From the NCBI RefSeq assembly GCF_963082655.1, contig NC_081553.1:210169696-210233695 (forward strand): a DNA stretch of 64,000 nucleotides, read 5' to 3'. The DNA comes from Stomoxys calcitrans (Eukaryota > Arthropoda > Insecta > Diptera > Muscidae). The position numbers were made by a program, and so were the translations under genes. Positions within the stretch are counted from its first letter, which is position 1; the number at the start of each line of letters is the position of its first letter. Below the pieces are notes generated by a model. That model saw only the letters and a list, made by a program, of their open reading frames with translations, did no database searches and was not told the DNA's origin. Below are positions 31,997 through 43,000 of the stretch, piece after piece.

Positions 31997-34900
31997 CTAT
32001 AGAATCTCGGCCACGCCCAGTTCTCGAATATGTTGTTGATGCTTACTGGAACCAAGGCCCTTCATCTCAAAGGATTCTGCCAAAGACTTCTTTATGTGGC
32101 ATAGCTGTTCCTTATCGTCCGTGGCTATTAATAAATCATCAACGTAAACAGTGACTAGCGTGATCTTCTCACCTTTCCTGTTTATGAATAAGCAAGGGTC
32201 CTGTTTCGATGGTATTAATCCAAGTTGTTGTAATCTGTGACTCAGTTTCTGGTACCACAGTAGGCCTGATTGTCGTAGACCATATATTGCCTTGACGAGT
32301 CTGCATACTGGATTTTTATATTTCTTCAAATTCCTGAGCCACGCTTCCGCAATTTCAACGGCTTTCTGATTCTTCTCCTTGCTTGTTCCAACCGTTTCTC
32401 CTCGTGACAATTTGTGCAAGACTTCCTCCAAATAATCAGGTACATGCATGAAGACTCTTTCCTTAAGATCTCCATTCAGGTATGCTGTCACAAAATCCAT
32501 CTGATGGATTTCCAGGTCATTTTCGACAGCTACAGCAGACATTAGTCGAATGGTCGACGATCGAACGACGGGTGAGTAGGTGTCCGAAAAATCCTCCCCT
32601 GGCCGTTGGGAGCACCCTTTTGCGACTAGACGAGCTTTCTTCTTATTGTCCATTTTAGTGCGAAAAACGAATCTATTGGCAATCACCTTCTTGTCATCTG
32701 GTTGTTCGGTAATTTCCCAAGTACCATTTAATATCTGTGCTAAAAATTCGTCTTCAATTGCCAGTCGCCATTTTAGACCATCTGGGGAATTCATCGCCTC
32801 GCCACAGGTAGTAGGTTCGTCGTTAAAAACGGCATTAATGAATTCGCAATCTTCAAACCCCTCGAAATCATCCATGTCCTCTTCACTATCCTCTATGGCG
32901 TCAGCATTTGTGTTCTGGGTCTGAAATGTATCATTTGCGTTTTGAGATGATGTCTGGGACTGTCGTTCTCGCTGTTCCGGGTACTCCTGTTCTCCTATTG
33001 GCATTTCATACTCGTATTGTGGCTCCAAGTCTTCTCTGATTATTGGCTCAAACGCTTCTCCATAAAAGTCTTCTGTAAACTTGACGTCACGGCTAACAAT
33101 TACATGACGTTTCTTTGGCGACCACAAACGATATGCTTTCGCCTCTTCAGAGTAACCCACCAAAATACATTCATCAGAACGCGAATCCAATTTCCCATTC
33201 GTCTTATCCTTGATCAAAACGTATGCCCGGGTGCCAAAAGTTCTCAAGTGTTTAATCGATGGAGTCTTACCTGTCCAAATTTTTATTGGTAATTTTCCAT
33301 TCAATGATCTAGTGGGACATCGATTTCTTAAATAATTAGCGGTGTTTACGGCCTCCGCCCAAAATACCGGAGGTACTCCTGCCTGTTTCATCATGCACCT
33401 AGCCATCTCTAGCAACGTCCGGTTTTTCCTCTCCGACACGCCATTTTGTTGCGGCGTATGAGGTGCCGTCAACCTTCGTCTAATGCCGGCCTTTTCCAGG
33501 TAATCATCGAATTCTTTATTTAGATATTCGGTGCCGTTATCCGATTGGAGAAATTTAATCTTTTTGCCAGTTAATAGTTCCGATGAACTCTTAAATTTCT
33601 TAAAAGCACCCAGCACGTCAGATTTCTGCTTCAAGAAATGGACTTCACAGTATCGAGAATAGTCGTCGATGAAAGTGACAAAGTACCTTGCGTTCGAATG
33701 TGAATTAACTCTCATGGGGCCACAGACATCACTATGAACCACTTCCAATAATTCACTGGTACGATTATCACCTCGACTGCTGAAACTATTTCGTGTCTGT
33801 TTCTCACTCAAGCACACCGCACATGTTGACAATCGTTGGCCTTTCTTGATTTCAATCCCATGTGCGCCCTTAGTATCGGCAAGCAATTTCAAATCATGTT
33901 CATTAAGATGGCCTAATTTCTGGTGCCACAGGTCGATCTCACCTATTTTCTCTTCAGCTGAATTAACAGAGTCAATCGAGTTTATAAAGTAAAGATTACC
34001 TTTACGAGTTGCTCTGCAAACTTCATTTTTACCGTCCATTATAAAGGCTTCATCCCTATGGAAGTGCACCTGGTATCCCTTATTCGTCAGTTTTGAGATG
34101 GACAGCAAATTGGTGCGTAAATCTTTAACATACATTACGTCTCTTATTATAAAAGGTTGCATTTGCCCTTTGTTAGCAACTTTTATTTTGACGTCACCAA
34201 TACCAGATATTTCGCTCATCTCACCGTTTGCCAAACATAAGCTTTTCCTTATGCTTTTCATTTTAACAAACCCTTCTTTGTATGCGCTCATATGAGAGGT
34301 GCAGCCGCTATCCAAACACCATTCGCTAGAGATGTCAAAACAATTTAATGTCACATCAACACAATTAAACAGCGACTTCTCTTTTCTGCCCTCGCTCTCC
34401 TCAGCATGGTTTGCGTTTGATCTGCAGTTTCTGGCATAATGCCCAAATCTTCCACATTTGAAACAACCCTGTTTTTGCCTTTGCTTTTGTGCCTTTGCAT
34501 TTTCGACTTTATCCTCTCTCGCCGCTCTTTCAAATTTTCCGTTGACGTTGTTTTTCTTTGGCCTTACATACATTGCATTTTGCTCATCTCGTTCTGTTTT
34601 TGCTTTACGTGATTGGTCCTCTTCGAGTATTTTCACTCTCAACACATCGGGCGTTGGCAGTGCATCCCTTGTCTCCAATGCACATCGAAATGTCTCGAAC
34701 GAGTCTGGCAAGCTGTACAGAAGCAAAATGGCCAGTAAATCATCTCCGATGGTTACATTGATTTCTTTGAGTTTGGTCACTGCGTCGAAGAATTCGTTCA
34801 TATGATCGCGAGCACTCTCACCCTCCTTCATACGTGCCAAAGCAACACGCTTTAGTAACGTTGCCTTCCTGGCAGGCCCCTTCGACTGGAATGTGGACTC

Positions 34901-35167
34901 CAATTTCAGCCATATATCCCTAGATGTTTTACACTCGGATATGAGCCCCAATTCCGATGGTGCCATTGATAACAAAATATCCGCGCTAGCTTTCTGGTCG
35001 GCGATCTTCCATTTCTCGATTTCGGCAGCTTCAGCTAACGGGCATTGTGATGCGCCACTGACATATGCCCACAAGTCATTTTTTATAAGAATTGCACGAA
35101 TTTGCAATTTCCATGTATCGTAATTCTGGGAATTTAAAGGCTCAATCCGTATTACGTTGCCCGACAT
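31997..35167 (-). CDS. Copia-type Gag-Pol, RT/RNase H truncated in frame
   Basis: A single 1056-residue frame. Gag with a CFKCGRFGHYARNC zinc knuckle at about 235-248 (C-x2-C-x4-H-x4-C); aspartic protease WCLDSGCTSHM near 286; pre-integrase LWHQKLGHLNEHDL; integrase with FIDDYSRY, LQSDNGTEY and NGVSERKNRTLLEMAR (DDE core); RT with MDFVTAYLNGDL, KAIYGLRQSGLLWYQKL and the YVDD box at 1008-1011. After KGLG (1036-1039) the expected RT thumb and RNase H are absent. The last 17 residues look like the normal C-terminal end of the polyprotein. The frame is otherwise open, so the protein lacks a complete polymerase but could still make Gag and integrase. Confidence 0.92.
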   Translation of the reverse strand: MSGNVIRIEPLNSQNYDTWKLQIRAILIKNDLWAYVSGASQCPLAEAAEIEKWKIADQKASADILLSMAPSELGLISECKTSRDIWLKLESTFQSKGPARKATLLKRVALARMKEGESARDHMNEFFDAVTKLKEINVTIGDDLLAILLLYSLPDSFETFRCALETRDALPTPDVLRVKILEEDQSRKAKTERDEQNAMYVRPKKNNVNGKFERAAREDKVENAKAQKQRQKQGCFKCGRFGHYARNCRSNANHAEESEGRKEKSLFNCVDVTLNCFDISSEWCLDSGCTSHMSAYKEGFVKMKSIRKSLCLANGEMSEISGIGDVKIKVANKGQMQPFIIRDVMYVKDLRTNLLSISKLTNKGYQVHFHRDEAFIMDGKNEVCRATRKGNLYFINSIDSVNSAEEKIGEIDLWHQKLGHLNEHDLKLLADTKGAHGIEIKKGQRLSTCAVCLSEKQTRNSFSSRGDNRTSELLEVVHSDVCGPMRVNSHSNARYFVTFIDDYSRYCEVHFLKQKSDVLGAFKKFKSSSELLTGKKIKFLQSDNGTEYLNKEFDDYLEKAGIRRRLTAPHTPQQNGVSERKNRTLLEMARCMMKQAGVPPVFWAEAVNTANYLRNRCPTRSLNGKLPIKIWTGKTPSIKHLRTFGTRAYVLIKDKTNGKLDSRSDECILVGYSEEAKAYRLWSPKKRHVIVSRDVKFTEDFYGEAFEPIIREDLEPQYEYEMPIGEQEYPEQRERQSQTSSQNANDTFQTQNTNADAIEDSEEDMDDFEGFEDCEFINAVFNDEPTTCGEAMNSPDGLKWRLAIEDEFLAQILNGTWEITEQPDDKKVIANRFVFRTKMDNKKKARLVAKGCSQRPGEDFSDTYSPVVRSSTIRLMSAVAVENDLEIHQMDFVTAYLNGDLKERVFMHVPDYLEEVLHKLSRGETVGTSKEKNQKAVEIAEAWLRNLKKYKNPVCRLVKAIYGLRQSGLLWYQKLSHRLQQLGLIPSKQDPCLFINRKGEKITLVTVYVDDLLIATDDKEQLCHIKKSLAESFEMKGLGSSKHQQHIRELGVAEIL

Positions 35168-35240
35168 ATTTATTTTTCATAACCGTACTCTTCGCAATTA
35201 AAAATCGATTTAATTCTTTACGCGTCTTCTTGAAAACGGA

Positions 35241-35256
35241 GCCTGGGCCCATAACC
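35241..35256 (-). other. Primer-binding site of the copia element
   Basis: On the minus strand GGTTATGGGCCCAGGC directly follows the 5' LTR. This is the copia/1731-type site complementary to an internal part of initiator-Met tRNA. Confidence 0.85.
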
Positions 35257-35445
35257 TGTTGTTAATTCATTTGTAGTTTATTCCAGACTGACTGGTAAAT
35301 TTGAATATGAGTACAATGTAATAGCGAATACAATAAAGAATGAAATATCAAAAAGGAATAGTAAAAACTAATATACACAAAAGGGAATAGAGAACACAGT
35401 GTTGCAATACAAATAATGGTTGTGACTACTTCGTACTTTCCAACA
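35257..35445 (-). repeat. 5' LTR of the copia element
   Basis: 189 bp, identical to the 3' LTR; followed by the GTTTG target duplication at 35446-35450. Confidence 0.95.
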
Positions 35446-35530
35446 GTTTGGGGGAGCTATATCAGGTTAAAAAGCGAGTTGAACCACACTAGGAGGTCTT
35501 AAATAAATAAAATAATTGCTCTTTCTAGCG

Positions 35531-35735
35531 CAGGATTCACTAATAGAAGGTTATGAATATCATTAACGATGTCAAATCTGGAGAATGAATATGTCATCAA
35601 AATAAAAGAAAACATAAACAAAGAATGAATGTAAAAAGAGAGCAAGTTGACATCATCAATGACAAAAACTGCCAAAAATTAAAAAAATTTTATGTCGACT
35701 GATCGCTTGGCTTAACCTTGTTCAATGAATCCTGC
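35531..35735. repeat. MITE family B, second copy
   Basis: CAGGATTCACTAATAGAAGG at the left and CAATGAATCCTG at the right; the interior matches the reverse of 7787-8026 (GAATGAATGTAAAAAGAGA, GCAAGTTGACATC). TTCTAG flanks both sides (35523-35528 and 35736-35741). Confidence 0.7.
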
Positions 35736-36156
35736 TTCTAGGGCTTAAATCGGGTATAGAGCAATTTGTACCATACTTGCCTATCCCACACGCAAGCATG
35801 TATGTGCCTTCGCTGGATCTTATGGCACACTCTATCGGAACCATCCCGTGCCGTTCTTAAATCTCAGAAGAACTCCCAGAGGTATGTTCGCAAGATCGCA
35901 TAACCGCCTCCCTCAAGGTCTCGATAGTCTCCTTCTCAACATCATCGAGAAGTCATAATGGGGTATTCCCATGAATCTTATATGACTTCAAAACAGCTGA
36001 CACGTCTTCCTACATTTACGGTATGTTTACGAGTGCATAACCAGGCACACCTCTTGGCTTCAGCTAGAAAAAGAGAAAATTTCTTTAAAATGTTTGTTGT
36101 TGGAAAAAATTCATGGAAATTTTGTCTTTAAAGAGAAGTAACCCTTGTTTTTTGAA

Positions 36157-36455
36157 GGCCACCGTAGCGCAGAGGTTAGAATGTCCGCCTATGATGCTGA
36201 ATGCCTGGGTTCGAACTCCTGGCGAGACCATAAAACAAAATTTTTCAGCGGTGTTTTTCCCCTCCTAATGCTGGCAACATTTGTGAGTTACTATGCCATG
36301 TAAAACTTTTGAGGAAAGAGGTGTCGCACTGCGGCACGCTATAAAAAGGAGGCCCCTTATCATTGAGCTTAAAATTGAATCGGATTGCACTCATTGATAT
36401 GTGAGAAGTTTGCCCCTGTTCCTTAGTGGAATGTTCATGGCCAAAATTTGCATCC
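36157..36455 (+). repeat. tRNA-derived SINE (family S1), best-preserved plus copy
   Basis: A box TAGCGCAGAGG at 36165-36175, B box GGTTCGAACTC at 36208-36218 (consensus GGTTCRANNCC with a change near the end), then CCTCCTAATGCTGGCAACA, GTGTCGCACTGCGGCACG, AAAAGGAGGCCCCTTATC and CACTCATTGATATGTGAGAA. The tail is CATGGCCAAAATTTGCAT. Pol III promoter spacing fits a tRNA ancestor. Confidence 0.78.
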
Positions 36456-38679
36456 CATGTTTCTTAATGGAATGTTCATGGGAAATTTAGTAGTAGTAAA
36501 GTAAGAAATTTCATAGAAATTTTGTCTTTAGAGAAAATTTAATGGATATATTATCTTTTGCCTTGATTCAATTTCTGTATTTATTTTCAATAAAATAGGT
36601 GGTAAAAATTTAGCCCTTTCCAAAAAAAAAAATCGAAAGTTTTCAACCTTTTTTTAATAGGATCAATCAAAAAATTAATTAAAAAATATGGTTTTTAATT
36701 AAATATACAATTTTTTTTAATTACCCTTGTCAAAAAAGGTGATTGATATTATCGATTTTATGATTGAAAATTTTAAAAATTAATTGGGTCAATTAATTTT
36801 TTTATTGAAACCGATTTATATTTCTTAGCTCGCTTTTACTAGTTTTTTTATTATTAAATTTACAAAATTCTAATAACTGTTGTAATCTTTTATTAAAAAT
36901 TGTGATTTTTTTTAATTTTCTAGAATTTTCCTTCTAAAATTCTAATAACTGTTGTAATCTTTTATTAAAAATTGTGATTTTTTTTTTATTTTCTAGAATT
37001 TTCTTTCTGTATAAAGCCTTCGTCTTCAAACTTCCTCTATATATATATTATGAGACTACTGCAAACCAAAAACAACAACCCTACTTACCCATTGCAACAT
37101 TACAAAAAACTACATTTGATGTATATGATATTGTAATTTTTATAAATATAATTTTATATGGTTCTGTCAACGAACTTTTGAGTATTGAGTCTCAAATGCA
37201 AAAACAAAAACAAAAAAAAAAACAAAGATTTTATTTATTGTTGATTTTTTTTTTAATTTAATTATAATTTTTTGTTTTTTGATAGAGAAACCACTATTTG
37301 AGAGACTTTTATGTGCCATTGTTGAAATATTTGAAAAAAAAACAAAAAATAATAATGTTGTATTTAATTTTTAATTTTGTTAAGTGAAAATTTCTCATCT
37401 CTTCAATATATTGTTGCCACTGCAATTCACTTTGGGCTAACCCTACGAAAAAAAAACAAAAAATAGAAAATAATAATAAACCATTTTTTTTTGTAAAATG
37501 TGGGCAATTTTGCAAATAATGTTGCTTAAGAAATTTCTTTGGAAAACTAATGCTTCCAAAAACCCCTGCATATTAACGCAACAACAGCCAATGATACTTC
37601 CCAGTGTTAACGTTTTCTTGTTAAGAACATTTTTCTGAATTAAAATTGAAAGAAAAAGGAATCCATTTCAAATGGGTTCCTGGATATGGCAGAGATTTTT
37701 CACAAAGTTATCAAAGGCTATAATATTGGTGAAGGTCCAGCGGTTGAGACTGTTAAGATTTTGTAGTCCATGTGTATGATGGATTCAAAATATAACTCAA
37801 TGTTCTTCATTACTGTGTGTTCAATTTATTTTTATTATTATAATTATATATTACATCATTGAAATATTTATACGTTTTTTGTACATACCCACATTTTTTT
37901 AATTAATTTTTTAAATTAATTTTCTATAACTACATACATATACACATGCATATATTTACATAACTACATAATATTTTTGTAATTGCCACAAAGGAAAAAA
38001 CAAAAAAAAAAACAAAAAACAAATCAGAAACAGAAAACAAAAGACAAATGAAATTTTTTTTAGTTTAATAGAGCAACAAAGCGAGAAATTATTAACGAAA
38101 AAAGATGATTATATTACAATTTAAGAAAGTATAACTTGTTCTTAAAATATTAAGGCTTTAAAAAAGAAAACAAATTATTAAGAAACCGAGAAACACACAC
38201 AAAAGAAAAAAAAACAAAAACAAAAACAGCAACTACATCCTATATAAAATAATAATAAAAAATAAATATTTATATAAATATAGAGAACTATATATTTAAT
38301 TTAATTTAAAACATTTACTCTATACATCTTATATACATATACATATTATATATATATATATATATATACATAGTAAACGGAACTAAAGTAAATAACATTA
38401 ATAATTATTACAACAACAATATTTATATTAACTTATTATTTAAGTTATTTGTATATTTACATATGATACACATATTAAACTAATGATGTTATTGTACATT
38501 TCCTAAAAGAGTAACAGAAACAAAACCAAGAGTGTGTAATTAATATTTAAGGAAATATATACGCCAAATTATAATGGAAACAGAAAGTCATCGTACCAGA
38601 ATACGAGTGGTATGTTCGTTCAAGACCAAAGCGAAAGGGACTCGATTTAAGATGAAACCAGTAAGGAAGATGAAACCAA
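36456..38679. other. Very AT-rich noncoding DNA
   Basis: A block of about 100 bp (CTAATAACTGTTGTAATC to TTTTCTAGAATTTTC) is duplicated in tandem at about 36870-37010. (TA)n lies at 38350-38370, and runs of AAAAACAAAAAC at 37980-38230. No gene is seen. Confidence 0.5.
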
Positions 38680-40245
38680 AAGTCGGGCGGTGCCGGATGT
38701 ATAATACCCTACACCCATCCTATAAGTACAATGTGGAAGCTATAGCCAATTCTGAACTGTAATAACGGGCCCTCGGGCAAATTTCATGCAGACAAAATTT
38801 CAGCGTAACAATCACTCGTAACGTAAAAAAAAACTTCAGTACGGGCCGGGCCCACCTGGAAATTATTTTTTAAAGATAATTTTTTTTTGTAATTTTTTCT
38901 AAAGACAAAATTTTTGTAAAACATAATGTCATTTAAAGTTTTCTTAAGAGTAAATTTTAATGAATTTTTTTAAGGACACTAAATTTCAGCGAAGAACTAT
39001 CTATAGACCTCGAAATTGTTTTCCAAGCCAGAATTTAATTAAAATTTTGCATTTTGCGGCATTACATTTAGGATAAATATTTTTTAAGTCTCTTTATCAT
39101 GCTTATCTGTGCCAAAGCGACCACAATTTTCAAAACAAAAAATTGAAGTATATTTAACAATTTCACAGTAACAGAAGAATTTTGGCAATTTTCGATTTTC
39201 AAAAAAAAGTGGGGTGGGCCCCCCCTCAAAGAAAAAATCCTGGCTATGTCCCTGATGGGAGCTATATCGATTTTCAAAAAAAAGTGGGGTGGGCCCCCCT
39301 CAAAGAAAAATCCTGGCTACGTCCCTGATGGGGGGGAGCTATATCTAATTCCGAACCGATTTTGAGCAAACTTCTCAGATAATGTGATAGTAGTCGAGGA
39401 AAGCGTTTTGGCAAGATTGGTCAAACAATGCGCTTGCAGTGGCTCTTGGGGTGAAAATATGGCGATATACATATACGACAGCTATATCTAAATCTGGGCC
39501 GATTTCTATGAAATTCACCAATAATATCAAGAGTCATAAAAAAATCCTCTCTGCAAAAATTTCAAGAGAATCTGTTAGAAAACGAGCACTTTTTTGCAAT
39601 ATTTCTAAAAATCGGACGAACATATATGTGGGAGCTATATCCAAAATCTGAACCGATTTCGAGAAAACTTCTCAGATACTGTGACAGTCGTCTCAGAGGA
39701 AAGCATTGTACGAAGTTTTGGGAGGTTTGGTCAATAAATGCGCTTGCAGTGGCTCTAGGAGTGAAAATCGGGCGATATATATATGAGAGCTATAACTAAA
39801 TCTCAACCGATTTCTATGAAATTCACCAGTAATTTCGAGAGGAAATCCTCCCTGCCAAATTTCGAGAGAATCGGGTGACAAATGACCATTTAATTGCATT
39901 ATTACTGAAAATCGGACGAAGATATATATATGGGAGCTATATCCAATTCTCAAACAATATTTTCCAATTTCAATATGCTTTGTCTCTAGACCGAAAAACA
40001 TGATTTTACCAAATTTGAAGACGATCGGATGAAAACTGCGACCTGTACTTTGTACACAAATTAACATGGACAGACAGAGGGACGGACAGACAGACAGACA
40101 GACGGACATAGCTAAATCGAATCAGAAAGTGAATCTGAGTAGATCGGTATACTTATCAATGGGTCTATCTCCCTTCCTTTTGGGTGTTACAAACAAATGC
40201 CCTAAGTTATAATACCCTGTCCCACAGTAGTGGTGTAGGGTATAA
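38680..40245. repeat. Long dispersed repeat with internal 300-bp periodicity
   Basis: Starts GTCGGGCGGTGCCGGATGTA with TAATACCCTACACC and ends TACCCTG...AGTAGTGGTGTAGGGTATAA, so the TATACCCTA-type ends are inverted. Within it the block CGATTTCTATGAAATTCACC recurs at about 39500 and 39802 and GGGAGCTATATCC at about 39630 and 39935, a period of about 302 bp. 39195-39330 has a further tandem duplication (GTGGGGTGGGCCCCCCTC). Near 40075 is a GGACAGACAGACAGAC tract. Noncoding. Confidence 0.6.
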
Positions 40246-40439
40246 AAAAAAATAAAAACATTTACAAGCTGAAAGCAAAGCAAGAGATTGCATACGAACT
40301 TTTGATAGAATTATAACGGAGATAGGCCCAAGCGTGAATGAAGAAGATTTTGATTATAGCTCCAGTAATGTGTGCGAATGGGTTTGGTGGTAATTAGGAC
40401 TGGACCCTAGTAATTGAAATTGTAGCTGAGTTTGGGGGA

Positions 40440-40660
40440 GTTGTTGTAGACACATTTAAATCTGAAGATCGCGATTCTCATCAAGCTGCTATAGGTGAGC
40501 AAACTCATTCCGGTCCATGGTACCAATCGGCGCGGGAACAATGTGGCCAGTGGTTATTTAAAGGCGCCAGTACATCGCCTTGTCATATCCAGAATCAAGG
40601 GCACTCAATATTTAACCAAGAGCTGGTGGCGCCCAGCTGGCAGAGTTTAACGCCTTTTCT
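40440..40660 (-). repeat. Dispersed repeat family X
   Basis: GTTGTTGTAGACACATTTAA, GGTACCAATCGGCGCGGGAA, AAAGGCGCCAGTACATCGCC and TTGTCATATCCAGAATC follow the block order of 4786-5140. Confidence 0.5.
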
Positions 40661-40679
40661 GAGGGTGGAACACATTGAA

Positions 40680-41287
40680 ATATCCATTTCTGACTTTATA
40701 AAGTATATATATTCTTGACCAGCATAAAAATCTAAGACGATCTACCATGTCCGTCTGTCCGTCAGTCTGTTGAAATCACGCTACAGTCTTTAAAAATAGA
40801 GATATTGAGCTAAAACTTTTCACAGATTCTCTTTTTGTCCATAAGCAGGTTAAATTTGAAGATGGCTATATCGGACTATATCTTGATATAGCCCCCATAT
40901 AGACCGATCCGCCGATTTAGGGCCTTAGGACCATAAAAGCCACATTTGTTATCCAATTTTGCTGAAATTTGAAACAGTTAGTTTTGTTAGGCCCTTGGAC
41001 ATCCTTCTTCAGTTTGGCCCAGATCGGTTCAGATTTGGATATAGCTGCCACGTAGACCGATCTCTCGATTTAATGTCTTGCGCCCATAAAAGGCGCGTTT
41101 ATTGTCCGATTTTGCCAAACATTTGGGACAGTGAGTTGTGTTAGGCCGTTCGACATACTTCTTCAATTTGGCCCAGATCGGTCCAGATTTGGATATAGCT
41201 ATCATATAGGCCGATCTCTCGATGTAACTTTTTTGGCCCATAAAAGGTGTATTTATTGTCCGAGTTCGCCGAAATTTGGGACAGTGA
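40680..41287. repeat. 153-bp periodic repeat, truncated copy
   Basis: The motif ending TAGACC(GAT) falls at 40905, 41058 and 41212, spacings of 153 and 154 bp. Each unit contains GATATAGCT, CGATCTCTCGAT, CCCATAAAAGG, TTGGGACAGTGAGTTGTGTT and TTGGCCCAGATCGG. It is cut off by a LINE fragment after CCCCTCGACG. A longer copy is at 52160-53375. Confidence 0.7.
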
Positions 41288-41545
41288 GTTGTGTTAAGCC
41301 CCTCGACGCTATTACTGAAAGAAAGTAAGAAGGAGGACAGTACAGCTTTCGGTATGACATCAGGACACATAAGACTGACTACCAGCTCATTCATGCAATA
41401 TCGGAGCAGCAAGGGACATCCTCCCTCCGACTTTTCCCATGTAGCATTATACGCAACAGAGGCACCCAGCCTCAATATTGCCAGCCCAGTGCCGTATATT
41501 GTATCATTCTTATAATTGAATTGCAATGGTCTCCGAGGCAAGATG
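41288..41545 (+). mobile_element. I-like LINE fragment
   Basis: GAAAGAAAGTAAGAAGGAGG and CAGCTTTCGGTATGACATCA correspond to the segment after RNase H at 18440-18490. Short and out of frame. Confidence 0.5.
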
Positions 41546-41599
41546 AACTAGATAGTAGATTTTATAAGTCTGGATAACATATTTGTTCCTGATTAACAC

Positions 41600-42786
41600 C
41601 TGCACAGTTGCCACCGATACAATGTGCACGTAAGGGTCGATTAAGGAGTGGGGTTGGGGGATTTGCCTTCGTCATACACTATTCCGTGCAGTATATACCT
41701 ATCTCGCCTGCTGTTGGCGTTAGTGACGTTAGTGAAAAGTATGGGGATTACAGTCAGGACCAGTACTGTCAAGATAGAGCCATACAATGTACAGAGCGCC
41801 GCTAGGCAGCTGTGTCATAATTAATGGGCAAGCTCACAGGCCCCACATTATTGGCCTACTGTTTTGCCGTAATCGCCTGGTTCTAGGAGACATTAATGCA
41901 TTTCAAGTTTCATTCTCCACTAGGTAACGGCCAGCGGGACATAGTTTTAGCGTAACAGATTAAAGGTTTACGTTCTGCACGCTGAATAGCCATGGCACCA
42001 TTTGGATTTCGAGGAGTGCAGCAGCTCGCCAGACATTTCCATTGCATCTACTGAGTGACGTATCCTGGCTAGCCGTAAAATTTTTTGGGATCAGTCCACC
42101 TCCACCTGGTGAGTTTTACTCACCATCGACCGACCACCCCATTTCAAAACCTCTGAACATCGGACGTTTATCAATCAAAAGAAGGCCAATTGGGTAGGCT
42201 TTAGAGAGTGGTACTCGCCGACGAGCGAGATATGGGATTCGTCGTACTGATCCCACTAACCCTATAATCAGGGAGCAAAAAATTAACAGGGTTGTTAATG
42301 AAATTAAGAGGCATATGTGACCTACTGTTAAGTCACTATCGAACCTCGGAAAAAGGTATGACAGGACCTCAGTCACTTTTGGCGACGTATTTGTGACCGA
42401 TCCGAAGAGATGCGGCAGGTGATCCAAACGTCCATTTTTTGAGAGTGACAAGGCTAGGAGGAGGCCCATTCGTCGTATCCGTGCTCTTCCAGCCGATGGA
42501 CAGCCAGCAATTTACCGTGTACAAAGTTACGAATGTCATCCGTGGTCCCATATCATTCAAGGCGCTAAGCCCCAACGAAATCTATACACTGATGCTGAAG
42601 AATCTGGATTTACCTGGAGTCGTGTACTTTACAAGTGTCCTCAACCTGTCTTTGAGATGGGCAGAGTGATTCCGCTACTGAAGCTCTGAAAGGACCCGCG
42701 TGAAGGGGATTCGTACAAACGGATCACACTTCTCTCACCAGTAGCTAATACGCTTGAGGGACTGCTCCCAGCACGGCTGTAAGCTG
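41600..42786 (+). mobile_element. I/Jockey-like LINE, endonuclease to early RT, decayed
   Basis: Endonuclease start GFAFVIHYSVQYIPIS, endonuclease end SSPDI-like, then RGPISFKALSPNEIYTLML, then LDLPGVVYFTSVLNLSLRW and VIPLLK...SYKRITLLSPVANT, i.e. the K-A-x-S/G-P-D...L and Y-R-P-I blocks. At least five frameshifts or stops. Same family as bases 1-190. Confidence 0.7.
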
Positions 42787-42789
42787 TAA

Positions 42790-43000
42790 GCACCACACAG
42801 GCTTCAACAGTGAGATCCAATCTGTGTGGTGTTCATTGCTGTCACAAAAAGCTTAGCTGTGAGCTACCGGGCGCATCCACATGATGCGGATAGTGGACTG
42901 CTTCATACGGATTAGCTGCAACGGCAGTCGCGGACAATCAGCGGTATCGAGCGGAGAGTCTCAGTGAGAGGCCGGGTGGCACCGGCTTCTGCACAAATAC
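42790..43000 (+). repeat. Dispersed repeat family X, opposite orientation
   Basis: AAAAGCTTAGCTGTGAG, GCGGACAATCAGCGGTATC and GAGAGTCTCAGTGAGAGG are the reverse of the blocks at 4960-5100. Confidence 0.5.

Larger units (their letters stand above)
31784..35445 (-). mobile_element. Ty1/copia LTR retrotransposon, internally deleted
   Basis: 3662 bp bounded by GTTTG target duplications (31779-31783 and 35446-35450). The two 189-bp LTRs are identical by direct reading and have TGTTG...CAACA ends. One gag-pol frame fills the interior, but the last part of RT and nearly all RNase H are missing, so the copy is defective for its own replication. Identical LTRs mean very recent insertion. The element lies between Lnk and rtet in the opposite orientation. 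Confidence 0.95.

Noticed and set aside
32580..35123. Several plus-strand frames of 60-115 codons across the copia element
   Set aside because: They are antisense shadows of the gag-pol frame.
38574..38762. 62-codon Arg/Lys-rich frame
   Set aside because: It straddles the start of a dispersed repeat and shows no motif.
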